DNA of 64,000 nucleotides from Dipylidium caninum (taxonomy: Eukaryota; Platyhelminthes; Cestoda; Cyclophyllidea; Dipylidiidae). The notes beneath the pieces are model-generated. The model did not search any database, was not told the DNA's origin, and worked only from the letters and a program-made list of their open reading frames with translations. Positions 30,700-41,867 of the stretch are shown here, piece by piece; position 1 is the first letter of the stretch; every line of letters begins with the position of its first letter. The DNA lies in contig QEYB01000725.1 in NCBI GenBank assembly GCA_017562135.1, positions 526,146 to 590,145 of the forward strand, in the 5' to 3' direction. Both the position numbers and the translations under genes were made by a program.

Positions 30700-30849
30700 A
30701 TTTTGTTCGTTTCTTTCCTTTAAGAAAAACTCCCTGAGCCTATGGGAAACCACTTTTACCGCTTATTCCATTGTGTAATCTGCACCAAAGATTTGCACGA
30801 GGAGACAGCAAATGAAACTTTTAGCATGTAAATAAGGAAAAAAAAAAGG

Positions 30850-31200
30850 CTAAAGCTGGCCAAGGAGGCGCGATGGAGTGTGAGTTGAGAGGTGAGCAGC
30901 CAGTCAGATCAGCGCGTGAAGATGCGTCCGGCGCCTCCTCGCGCGCCCGACGCGACGTAGCGAGGCAAAAATCGATAAGAAAATCGATAAAATGGCGGAG
31001 GGGGCAGCCGTGCTGTGGGCCGCGCAGCTGGTGGGTCTGCGCCGCCGCCGCATTTGAGCGAGGCGCGGCAACGGCTGCCGCGTGGAGGGCGAGTCCTCGT
31101 GACAGTCAGCAGTTGCCGTCGTTGGAGGCGGAACGAGTTGGCGCCTCGCATGTCCCGCGGCAAGGAGTCCGCTCCACCGGTTGAAACGCATGTTTTTATC
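30850..31200 (+). promoter_or_regulatory. CpG-dense segment with paired ATCGATAA motifs
   Basis: After AT-rich sequence the window turns abruptly CpG-dense. Two identical ATCGATAA octamers (30971-30978 and 30983-30990, 12 bp apart) sit directly before an ATG at 30992 that opens MAEGAAVLWAAQL and meets a possible GTGGGT donor. ATCGATA is the core of the insect DRE promoter element; that it works here is inference. This could be the promoter and first exon of an unmodelled plus-strand gene, or a CpG island between genes. No following exon was found. Confidence 0.3.
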
Positions 31201-32012
31201 AGGATCTATGGGAATTTGCATTTCTTTCGCCAGGGTAGGCCAAGATTCGAGTTAGAATTGTTAATAAGAGCTGTACAATTAGTCTGCACCAAAATGTTTC
31301 CGATTGCAGCGAAATTTCTCAGGTAGCAGCAAGGAAATTGTTTGTACAGCGCGGATTCCGCCACAAGTGTGTTCGTTTGCTGTACTCTCACGTCTTGTGA
31401 CATTCGTTATTTGCGAACTCGCCATGAGTTAAAAAGAGAGTGTATAGGCGATTAATTTGCCATTTGAAGGCGGACGTCTGTGGGCGTTTGAAGTGCTTCA
31501 AAAGTGCACGTGGGCCGAGTGCGAGCTTCCATCCTCTTCCCACTCGGCGTGCCCCCGCACCACCAGCACCGCAACTCCCCCCCGCCACCCGACCCTGTCT
31601 GCTGTCTGCTGTCAACACTCGGGTTTGGGGCGAGGAGACAGGGCAACAGGCGTGCCAAACTCCCGGACTCTTTCACTCGCGCAGTAATGCGCACTGAGGG
31701 ATTTTGGGGAGATTTCCACGAAAGGGCGAAGGGTATTTTTAAAAAAAAATTCAACCAATCCCTCGAAGCCCCCGTATCTCGAGGCGTGTTTTTAATCTAG
31801 CATCTAATGCGAGCCTCTCGTTAGTGGGCGGGGGGAGGGACCGCGGGGCGGAGAGGTGCTTTGCCTTCCACGGTGGAAGGGTGTGAGATGAGGGCCTTCG
31901 ACGGGTGTCCCTTACCGCGGCGGATGGACGAAAGACACCCAGTGCGGCACTCGAGGGACACTTCGCCACGCCGTCCAGGCGGGAGGAGCATATCGCAAGA
32001 GTAGAAGGACCG
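31201..32012. other. Intergenic region, no gene seen
   Basis: Mixed-composition sequence downstream of the neuregulin-like gene. Several overlapping short frames on both strands near 31.45-31.8 kb are Pro/Arg/Thr-rich and carry no motif. Confidence 0.4.
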
Positions 32013-32018
32013 TTTATT
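32013..32018 (-). terminator. Poly(A) signal of the neuregulin-like gene
   Basis: TTTATT on the plus strand is AATAAA on the minus strand, about 188 bp beyond the stop at 32206. Confidence 0.6.
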
Positions 32019-32205
32019 CAATGCCTTTTCATCAAAAAAATACCTGGTTGGCGTGTAAGTTTGTACAATCGCGTGAAAGACGGTGAAATGCGCACTGATG
32101 TGTGAAGTTATCTGATTGTGTTCATTTCAGAGGAACAACAATTCGAGCTCGGGCTACTGCGATCAGCGAAGGCGGCGACCATCATCTGCTCTCTCTCTCT
32201 CTCAA

Positions 32206-35200
32206 CTACAGAAAAGCGGGGTTTCTACAGTTCGGCATGCGGAGGTTTGTCGCCGTGTCCGTTTCCTGCTCTTCGATGGCGTCGAGGACGTCGACCGCCA
32301 GGTTGATGCGTTGCGGTTGCTGCAGCGAAGTGATTCGGGCCAGACTGGCTGTGGCGGACTCGTCGGGAGGCCTTCTTTTTCCTACAACATTAAAAACTTT
32401 AAGTGGAATCGCCCGGTCCAAGCAACGAGGGCTGTGGCAGTCCGGTTGTGTTAGCGCCGCCTCATCGGCGGAGCATTTCGGTGAGGGGACCTCTTGCACA
32501 GCGGACTGACCGTCGGCGGGGCGCTCGCCGGGGCGAAGGCGGGCGTAGGGCGGGCTCTGGGGCAGCATGTTGGCGAGGAATCGGCTCTTCTGGTACGGTG
32601 GCTGGAGGCTCGGCGAATGCGGTGGTGTGAGGGGTGGAGGCGGTGGTTCAATCGTGTTCACTTGGACGTACTGGAAGGCCACTTTCGGTTAATTTGATTT
32701 ACACGAATTTTAGAGGGGATGTGCGCAATCAGAAATGTTTCCTACCTGCGATTTGAAGAGAACCTCGTCTCCACGCATTATTCTGCGCCGTTTTCTACAA
32801 AGTAAGGGTGCATTCGAGTAGTAGTTGCCCTGTGTTGGGCGACAGGAGCAGCCAAAGTCGAAAATGCGCTGCATCGCAGCAAAGTAGCCCAACTCCCAAG
32901 TGCCGGCTAACTAGGGAGGGCGAGGGAGGCGAGGGGGGCCCGAGGGGTAAGTTCTGCCCCGCCAGGCTGATGGCACCACACTTTGTGGGGGGGGGGGCGG
33001 TGAAACGCCGGCATACACAAATAGTCGGAGAGGAAGTTGAAGGACCACGGACAGACTGGCGCGAAGCCTCCCCAACCCCCACTCCCCATCTCCTCCCCCG
33101 CCTCAGGTCCTGCCCCCAGCCAAATTCACCGTTTCCCGCTCTCCGCCGTCCAGTCGCCAGGTCGTGACAGGCTGAAGCCGGTGGAGGTGCGAGGGAGTCG
33201 GGAGGGGGGGGGAGAAGAGACGGTGACTTCCTCCCAGCGCAATTTTTAACCCATAATTATCAAATTATCCTCCAATCGTGAGGAAAAGCACTTACGATGA
33301 TCATTTGGCCAAAAAGTCTTCACAAAGTTTAGGATTTTTTGTGTGTGTAGTTTAAAACAACCGAGAGGAAACCAGGGAGCAAGTAAAAGTTCCATCTAAA
33401 GCGCTGACGCCTTAACTCGAGCAACTTACTCTCGCCCACAACGTCTCCTCCCGTCTCTACCAATGGCCAAATGTGAGAAAAATATGCCGCACTGGTTGAA
33501 ATTTTCTTCCCACACCCTTTCTAGTTCACTCGCCCACAGGCGGAGGTGAGATTTTTTCCCAAATTTCACGGGTCCCACGCATTTTCAGTAGTTAATACTT
33601 TTCCATGGACAGAGAAGGCGAGGAGCGACAGCAGCCGGGGCAGGAGAGGCCGGGCATTTCGAGTCGGGTGCTTTTCAAACGCCAGTTGGACGACGCCCTT
33701 CGCCCAGCCCAGCCCCGCCCCGCCCCGCCCCGCCCCCTTTCAAAAGGCAGGAGTCGTGGCCCGAAAAGAAAAGGAGTGGAGCAGAGAATGCGTGTTTAAA
33801 GGGGAGCACTCACTTGGCCCGTAGGTCTTTGCGTCGGAAGACTAAGATTATAACGATGACAATTAGGCCGAAGAGCGCAATGAAGGCAAATTGGAGGACA
33901 ATTTGCAGCCAGAAGTTGCCAACATGCCCCTCGGACTTGGATGAAAAGACTAGGGGGGAAAGGCAAAAGGTCAGGCGACGAGCGCGTCTCTTCTGCGGGG
34001 AGGCAAGGAGAAACCAAAAGAAGTTACCCTTCCGTTTGTTAATCACAGCACGCACAGACACCGCGTCGAAATGAAAAAACCCCCCGCCCCGTGGGGGGTT
34101 ACCGACAAAGAGGGAGGCTGGGGCAAGGACGCCTAAACGCAGTGACCAGCGGGTTGTCAGTGGAGCAGAGGGCGACCCTCGTTGTGATGTCGGGGGGAAG
34201 GGGGTGTTGTGGGGCAATGACGCGGGTGATGGGCGTTGGGGAAGACCACGTGGCACCATCCGTTTACGTGGGAGCGGAGGGGGGCGGGTGGCTGTGGGTG
34301 GGTGATCGCCTCGGCGGCTGGTGGCGGCGTCGGCGGTGCTCATTCGCCTGCCACACGACCGCCCCGTTGCCCAACCCGCCGCACCGCGTGGGCGACCGGT
34401 CTCGACGGGGGGCGGGGGCGGGGTGCTGCGGGGGGCGCGTGAAACAAGTGCTCTCGCGGCGTTGTGCACCCAGCACCCACAGTGACACCCTACAAACTCG
34501 TGCTTCTTCGACTGCGTCGCGGAGTGTGACGGCCGCTTCCAACTTCCTCGGGAGGACAGAAGCGTCACACCGAAAGGAGGAGCGCCGATGGAGGCCACTT
34601 ACACCAGCCGCGGGGTCGGCAAATTCACAAAAAAAGCTGATTAGGTGGGCAAACGAAAGGGCAGGGGAGGAGTCAAAGCGCAAAAAAAGTAGAAGGAGAA
34701 GGAGAAAAACAAAACGGTTAAGTGGGGTCAGCCAGAATTACGGGCATTGCGGTGGCGCGAATAACGCATTACCTGTCATTTCTAAAAGAACCGAGCGAAA
34801 AAAATAAGTCAACCTTCTCTCCCGGCGTGGCGTCTACTGCCACCTCATCGTGTGAGCTTCTCCCGCCGAATCGTCTAGCGGGCGGGCGGAGAAGGGGCGG
34901 GCGGAGGGTTAATGGGGGGTTTCAGGGCTCACCGATTCCACTGGTCCGAAATTGGCACTGGTCGCCGACGAATCCCTCGTGGCAGCTGGAGTGGAGACGG
35001 GCTAAGTTACTGGCATGAAAGGGAGTGGGGACGAAGACGATGCGTGGCGCCTTACTTGCATTTGCGCTCCGCGGGATTCGAGCGCTTGGCGAAGCACTCG
35101 CCGTCGTTGAAGCAGTGGTTTTCGTCCGGTGGACAGGGCTCCAGGTCCCGCGAGTCTACACGCAACGCGATTCCTATCAGTCTTTTCGCTCTGTGAGTTA

Positions 35201-38029
35201 GTACAAGACAAATTCCACCAAGGTGAAGCAACCACCTGATTTCACTCGCAATGTTCACCTCCGCGTCACATATATGTGACACGAGGTTTTCTCTACCATT
35301 AGAGTGAACTCTTAGTCCTTAATTATGGGGGGGAACAGAAGGAGGCAGGTGAGATCACCGCGAAGGAATGCGCGTTAGAGTTGGGGGAGTGGAGAGGGCG
35401 GCAGCCGCCAAGGCGATGGACGCCCTCACGACCGCCCGGCCGCGGTGTCGCGGGAAGGTGGTGCGCGACTTCGACTTACCCATCGCGACTTCCTGATCCA
35501 CCAGCGACACACCGGCGGTAGACACTGCGGTAAGGGAAAAAGAAGAGGCTTCAGTGGGTTGCATTCCCGTCCCCGTAGGCCCCGAGGAAAAGACGCCATC
35601 TGACGCGGAGGCAACTGGGCCCTCCACAACCTTCGGCTGGTTAACTTTCTAGACTGTGGTGAATGGGTGACGGTGGCGGGAAAGGAGAAAAATAAGAGAG
35701 CCTCCTCTTCCGGCCCCACACCCATTTCATCAGACCATGCAAGTGTGTAAAATCGCCCTCATAAAAACAAACCTCGCAGTTGCATCAGTGATTGTGTGGC
35801 GCCGAGGGAGTTTTTGGCCTTGCAAACGTAGTCCCCGTTGTCCAGTAAAACCAGATTGTCTATTTCCAAAACGGCGTGTCTCACGTGATTGTTTAATCTG
35901 AAAAGGAGGATCGGAAGACTTTCGACTCGGCGGCCAGTCCTCTCAGCCCTCGGGCGTCCACCCTACGGCTTTTCGCCTTCTCCCACTCAACTCAAACAAC
36001 AATAAAGGCGGTGTCGTCCCCGCCTCTCACCCTTCCGCGCTTCACTCGGCAGCCAGATTAGTGAAAGAGAGAAAGATTAGTGTGTGGCACTCCTTTTACC
36101 CCCGTGTATGTGCCGGAAGACTGAGCAAGGACTTATGCTAATGAAAGTACCGGACTAAAAATAGCGCAGAGCAGAATTTGTTGCTCCTAATGTAACAACG
36201 TCGCCCTCGTTATTCTCTCCATTCTGACACACTTTTATGCTTGTTGTGAGTTGGCAAGTGAGCCCTCGCGAATGCCAACTTCAACATTTTTTTGATCACG
36301 CTGAGCCTTGGTGGCAGAGACTGACAGTGACTGACTGGTTTGCGGGCAGAGGCACCGACTGCCGACGGAGGTGACGTTGACTTACTGGACGACCTCCACC
36401 CTAACGTCTCGTCCGCTCGTCACAATGTCGACGGGGTAGTTGTCCTTGTACCACATCACCACCGGCAGGGGGTTCCCCTCCGCTACGCAGGTGGCGTTGA
36501 AGTTCTCGCCGAAGCGCAGTGTGGCCGGCTCGAAAGAGTTGAGTCGAGGAGGATCTAAACAACAACAAAAAACAATTTAAAAGGAAATAGAGTCCTTGGT
36601 GGATGCGAAAGGGGTAAATGATTAGAGTATACAAAATATGCCGCATTGTCTAATCTGGCATAGCCAAAAATGGCAACTAAAAATAAAATTACGCACACGT
36701 AGTGTGGAGCAAGGCGCATATCGTGTGTTTAGATATTTTAATGCCTACCCTGTCTTATAATCTTGAGACAAGCACTTCATGGTTAACAATCGCCTTAGTC
36801 TCGCCACTTAATTTTGCCGTCACGAACCCCGCACTGTTGGAAAAGGAGCGCACATGCCTGCTGTAGAAGTGGCGCAGACAGATCCTGCGCCAGGTACATT
36901 TAGCCGAGGAGAATATTGGCGCAGTTGGAGGTTGGGTGGTGCACAATTTCAGTAGTATCCCCTCAACACACGCGTCTGCATTTCGCTGAACTGAACTACC
37001 AGTCAATCAGCCGTGTGCCGAAAGCATTCCCACTCCTTCACTCATCACCGATTTGCCGCATTCAGTGAGCGATGCTCTATCTCACTCCCCCCCCCTCTCT
37101 GCCGCCGCGCATGACTCATCCAACTGCCTATGCCCGACGGGGTTGAGTTTATTGATTTCCCCACCGCGAGTCCGATCGATATAAATAAATCGATGCGCGC
37201 ACGTGTATCACAGTGAATAAAGTGGGTATGTGTGACCGGAGGAATTTTTAGCGTACACTGACTAATGTGGTAGGTTGAAAATTGAACATAATATTTGCGA
37301 AAGACATTCTCCACTCTCAACGACGACTGTGCATATTTTGTAACGTATTCCCTTAATAGGAGATGAAAACTTTTTTTAATGCGATTTCATAAGTGTTAGT
37401 GTGTCAAAAAAGCAAAATATGAGGGGGTAAAGCTCATGCTCCTCTCCAAATCACCCGTCATCTTGATAATAATAACAAGTTTGGAAATCATTCGTAAAAT
37501 GGCAAAACGGAATGGCTTACAACATGTTTTACAAAGAGATTGTAGGATTTCGGCGTTCACCTGTTCATTTAACGTCAGGACGGGTCCGGACAGGGCGAAT
37601 ATACGCAAATTGCTTCCGGGATAAACTAACATTTCCCCTGTATCTGTCACTAGAAATGCATACTTCGCATTTTTTTGAAAATGCTCCAGACATCCAAATT
37701 TTTGATGGGATAAAGCAAAATTCGGATTTGCCGAAGTCGGCGATTTGTTCGTGGGCATGTAGAAGCGCCGAAGCACGACCCGTGGAGGTACCACATCCCG
37801 GTCAGGCTTTGTCAAAACTTGGGTGACTAGAACCACGAGATCAAATTCCTTATCCCCCACCACAGGAATCATCTCCTGCAGTCGGGCGTAGAGGACGATG
37901 GGCGAGGAGAGGAGGTACTGGCGAATCTCGGCCGAGGTGAGCGTCGGACCGCACCGCGGGGATGGAATCGCTTTCGCATTGCCCATGACAGAGGGGGAGC
38001 AGCAGAAGGGAGGCCAACAGCGACAGCAT
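32206..38029 (-). CDS. Neuregulin-like transmembrane ligand (NRG domain, Ig, EGF, TM)
   Basis: Nine minus-strand exons: 38029-37521, 36554-36386, 35897-35773, 35524-35480, 35155-35056, 34985-34933, 33949-33814, 32794-32746 and 32670-32206. All are GT-AG and all phases agree from the ATG at 37986 onward (535 aa). The first exon resembles the neuregulin N-terminal domain (YAFLVTDTGEMLVYPGS, then LQSLCKTC). Exons 2-3 form an Ig domain (FNATCVAEGNPLPVVMWYKD; LLDNGDYVCKAKNSLG). Exons 5-6 form one EGF module with six Cys (CPPDENHC, CKCHEGF-like end, GDQC). Exon 7 has a transmembrane helix (FAFIALFGLIVIVIILVF) followed by RRKD. The tail is Pro-rich. An upstream ATG at 38029 opens a signal-peptide-like stretch (MLSLLASLLLLP) in a frame one base off. 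Neuregulins are EGFR/ErbB ligands. The Ig+EGF+TM order also fits Vein-like ligands. Confidence 0.85.
33704..33736 (+). repeat. (CCCCG)n tandem repeat
   Basis: About five CCCCG-like units in the intron just downstream of the transmembrane exon of the neuregulin-like gene. C-rich on the plus strand and G-quadruplex-prone on the coding strand. Confidence 0.8.
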
Positions 38030-40526
38030 TTCTGATATTAGTGCTTTTCATCCACCAATTTTTTCTGCAATTGCCACCATCCGCCTTTGTGATGTGGAGT
38101 TGAGAGTACTTATATGCAGTGCGGGGGCGCTATCTGGCGCTGCTTTCATAGGCCCATTCCTACTCCATGCCTTCTTCTATTTTCCATTTGCCTAAGAATT
38201 TCCACGAGTGTTTGTGTGTGGAGGCATGTGTGATGTCAGGGTGATGCATTCACAGCTCCGCCGCCAGTGGCCCGTTCCAAAGGCCACTGGAACGTGGCGC
38301 GTGGCTGCACTGTGCCAAGCCTGTGTGCTTGGCGTTTCCCTCAAGGCAACTCGCGGGCTGGAAGCGCTCCGTGTGACTCAGTCGAGGCCCTCGGGCACTG
38401 GAGAAGAAGGCGTCGACGCGCCTGATGGATGCCCCTCGGGGCTGTGGGCGACGTGTCACTCTTCTCAAGCACTCCGCTCCGCCTGCTATGACGCTACGCT
38501 CCCCAAAATGAGGTCGACGGCGTATTCTACCGGTTTCTTTTAAAGCCGTTTTAGCTTTAATTCCTCTATTAGCACTTGTAGGCTCAACAATTATACCGTA
38601 GGGTATCAATGAAAATATTAACAAATTTTTAATTATTTTCATAGATAAGACCTTCGTCCAATCTTTATAAATGAATCATACTTTCATCAAATTTACAACA
38701 GGGAATCATTCTTCCCTAATCCAAAAAGGCCATTTCAATCGGCACACGGTGAGGAGTGACCACTGAGAGATGGTTGAAAGAGGCCCCCGACAATCGGGGT
38801 GGACACCGTCGATGTTCACTGTGATTGAGGCAGCGGAACGCAGGCGAAGTCCTTCGCCCATCCTCCGTCGGCAACATTCACACGTGGCCAAACATCAGCG
38901 GGACGTGGTCCGCGCCACAGGCGGATGGGGCGGACCACTTCCTTCCAGACTGCGGGCAGCCGCCGTGTGGACGCAGGGGACGCCTCCTCCTCGCTCGACT
39001 CGAGTCGTCCAAGTTCCGTAACAAGTGTTCTTACCAGTCTCTCATTATAATGGCACCAGAAAAGGCCATGCAACATTCGCGAAGTCTGGCCTGATCTGGT
39101 GCCAAAGTTACCGCATTCATCTGGAGTTTGTCGTGTTTAGCCAAAGTGCATTGCCAGACGAGTGTAGGATAGTTGAGACAGAGGGAAAACTACGCAATTT
39201 AGGTCTTTTGGAAGAAGTATTTCTTCCAGAATTTGCAGTTGACCCCTTCCACCCACGTCGTGGTTGAACGCATGAATTGGGGGTTATGATTAATTTTTTC
39301 TGCTCCTTTTTCCCCGCTGATTATTACATCTGCATATTCGAAAATAAATTACACATACTTTCTAAGGAATTTGTGGGAAAATCCCACGTGTAGACGAGAG
39401 GGGAAAGGACAAATTTCGTGTTGCATCTTTTAGGTTTCTCATGTCAGCAGAAGCGGAAGGGGATTTGAAAGATGATTACAGTTTTCTCGTCAGCATTTCT
39501 ATGGGTAAACTTGAACGAACAATTAATATCTTTGCAATTTCTTGGTCATCATATTGCATAGAATTCGAAAAGGCAGGAAATATGGCTTATAATAATGTCT
39601 AAATTTTTCTTCGCATTAGAGAGCAAATTATTGTATCCTCCAAAGTGCCCAGAAAGGGATTTTACTTGTAAAGGCGGCAAATGCGATGGTGTCGATTTGC
39701 GAAGGAAGAAGGAGTAAGTCGAGCATACTTCGTCGCTTGTCAGTTAAAGACGCTCGACTAAAAAGAACACATTCCGTTCCCATGCGGGTTGAAAATTTCA
39801 CAACTGGTAAGCAGTGAAAAATAGTGATGGGCCGCATTAGGTAAAGATAGGCAATGGGAACTCAAAATATCACAGTATTCGTGGTTATTCCACGTCTTAC
39901 ACTATTTGTGCTTATATAGGGTATGAAATATGCTGGATTCAAAAAGGTAGTGGCGTGTCAACGAACAAAAACTGAGAGTCCATAGCACGGATGTGACCAT
40001 ACCATAGCCGACACCCTGATAATTCCATCTGCCGCCATTTATAAGCAGTCAAGCATAAATGGAGTAAATGTTGCCAATCATGGACGAATCATAATTCTGC
40101 AAAATCAATTCTTAGCAGGTTTAGAAGTTACTTGCGGAGTGTGTGCGAAATAGTAGCTAACGGAAACTGCGTAATTGTGGCTCTAATCTATAATCATACA
40201 AAAATGCAGAGAAGAGTAAATTCGCAAGTAATGAACGACGGACGCAGCGGTCGGGAGCCTAAGACTTGTCCCAGTGACCTCGGAGATGTAGGACAAAATC
40301 ATTTTTCCCAAACAATAAATACATACTTTCTAAAATAGTTTAAGTTTGCTTCTTTTATATGAAAGCCTGATTTTTTTGGTCTGATAATAGAAGAAGTCTA
40401 ATACAAAAACGGACCAAGGTCATATTGGTGGCCAGATGTTATGAGGCACAAAGGTGGAATAGCACGATAGTACATGATATTTGACGGCATTAATACCTCG
40501 CTTTCTAAACATATTGAAGAGCTTAA
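38030..40526. other. Divergent intergenic region, no gene seen
   Basis: It separates the 5' ends of the neuregulin-like gene (minus) and RTN4IP1 (plus). Short frames on both strands at 38.2-39.3 kb have no splice-consistent partners or motifs. Promoters of both flanking genes probably lie here but could not be located. Confidence 0.4.
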
Positions 40527-41867
40527 ATGCTAACACGTTCTTTGTATTGCAGTTTAAACGTCGCTTTGAATTTTGTAGGCGTTTCTAACGTCTCTTTACT
40601 GGTCCGGCGCCTTCACAATTGCCAAGTCACAGCAATTCCTAAAGAGTCGCGCGCTTGGGAAATCCACCATTTTGGGTCGTCAATTAAAGAGGCCTTAGAA
40701 AGAGAGCTTCATCTGACAAACACCCGCCGACCTCCGCCAATAAACAACCCAAATGAAGTTCTTATTAGATCGCAAGCGGCCTCCCTGAATCCAATAGACA
40801 ATCAAATGCTCGTTGGATACGGTTCATCAACTTTCAGAATTTTTCGCCGCCACATATCGTCCGGAAACAGGGCTAGCGAATTTCCTCTTACTCCGGGACG
40901 AGACTTTGCCGGCGTTGTTGCAGATTGCGGCCCAAATGCTACGTTTTCAAACTTTTTCCCAGGTACACCCGTCATGGGGGCCACGATGCCATATGCCAGC
41001 AGTATGAGTGGTGGATCACTTGCAGAGTACTTCCTCTGTTCTGCTAACGTCGTAATAAGAAGACCGGAAAAACTTGATCCTATTCTCGCAGCCGCTGTAA
41101 GCTACGCCGGTCTGACAGCATGGGCTGCTATTCATAAAGCTGGTATGAAGCCCCTCGGAAAGTGTGCTGATGCTCCGAGGCGAGTTCTTGTTACTGGAGT
41201 AACAGGTGCTGTTGGAGCTATTGCTGTCCAATTAGCAAGAATTGCGGGAGCATCTCATTTAACAGTTACAGCGCCTCCACGTGTGAAAGAATCAGACATA
41301 AAGTCCTCATTAGGTGTAGACGAGGTAAGATTACACTCTGACCCTCTATCTAATAAGAAGAATTTCCTCAATAGGTTATTTTGGCACCCCAACTGCCCTC
41401 TCCAGGCTTCGAGTATGACATCATCATCGATTGTGTGAGACCGAAGATTCTGGATAACTGTCGAGAACAGTCAGACTGCTCAGAATGGTGCGATTTTGAG
41501 TTACAGGCATATTTCCCTCTCCTCCGAAATCTCGTGTCCTCCTCTGCATCACGCTACATCACCTTGAATCCTCCACTCCTTAAGATCTATTGATCAATGG
41601 GGTCTCCTCAGTGGTTTCGCGACTTCTCTGTCCTCGTTGGCCTACTCAAATCTGCACACTTTGCTCTCAGGACACGTGAGCACTCCTCTGCGTTGGGCGT
41701 TCTTTGAACCCAGTAAACAGCGTCTTGAGATACTGGCGAAGTGGCTAGTTCAAGGCCAAATCAACGTCCCCATCGAGGAGGTGTTCACTTTTGACCGGGT
41801 GCCGGAGGCACTTCGAAAACTCGCTGAAGGCGGTAACAATGGAAAAATTGTGATAAAGACCGAGTAA
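40527..41867 (+). CDS. RTN4IP1: RTN4IP1 homolog, copy A, with a one-base frame break
   Basis: Two exons, 40527-41324 and 41375-41867, flank a 50-nt intron (GTAAGA...CAATAG). Removing the intron joins SLGVDE to VILAPQLPSPGFEYD as in the family. The N-terminus looks like a mitochondrial presequence. It is followed by a GroES-like dehydrogenase half (NPNEVLIRSQAASLNPID at 74-91; GRDFAGVV at 124-131) and a Rossmann motif (VTGVTGAVGAIAVQLA at 222-237). RTN4IP1 (OPA10) is a mitochondrial NAD(P)H oxidoreductase linked to coenzyme Q. Copies B and C read CTTAAATCTATT where this copy has CTTAAGATCTATT at 41579-41591. The extra base causes a TGA at 41591 and a 338-residue product instead of 429. It is the only copy with the N-terminal two thirds, so the break is either a sequence error or inactivates the gene. 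Confidence 0.88.

Noticed and set aside
33810..34598. 262-codon minus-strand frame ending in a transmembrane segment
   Set aside because: Only its last part (33814-33949) is the neuregulin TM exon. The rest is intron read-through with Pro/Arg-rich composition upstream of a clear CTAG acceptor.
34091..34807. 238-codon plus-strand frame
   Set aside because: Antisense to the neuregulin-like gene in GC-rich intron sequence; Gly/Arg/Trp-rich, no motif.
41325..41438. Read-through extension of RTN4IP1 exon 1 to a stop at 41438
   Set aside because: This crosses a 50-nt GT-AG intron; removing it restores the dehydrogenase sequence, and the same intron is present in copies B and C.
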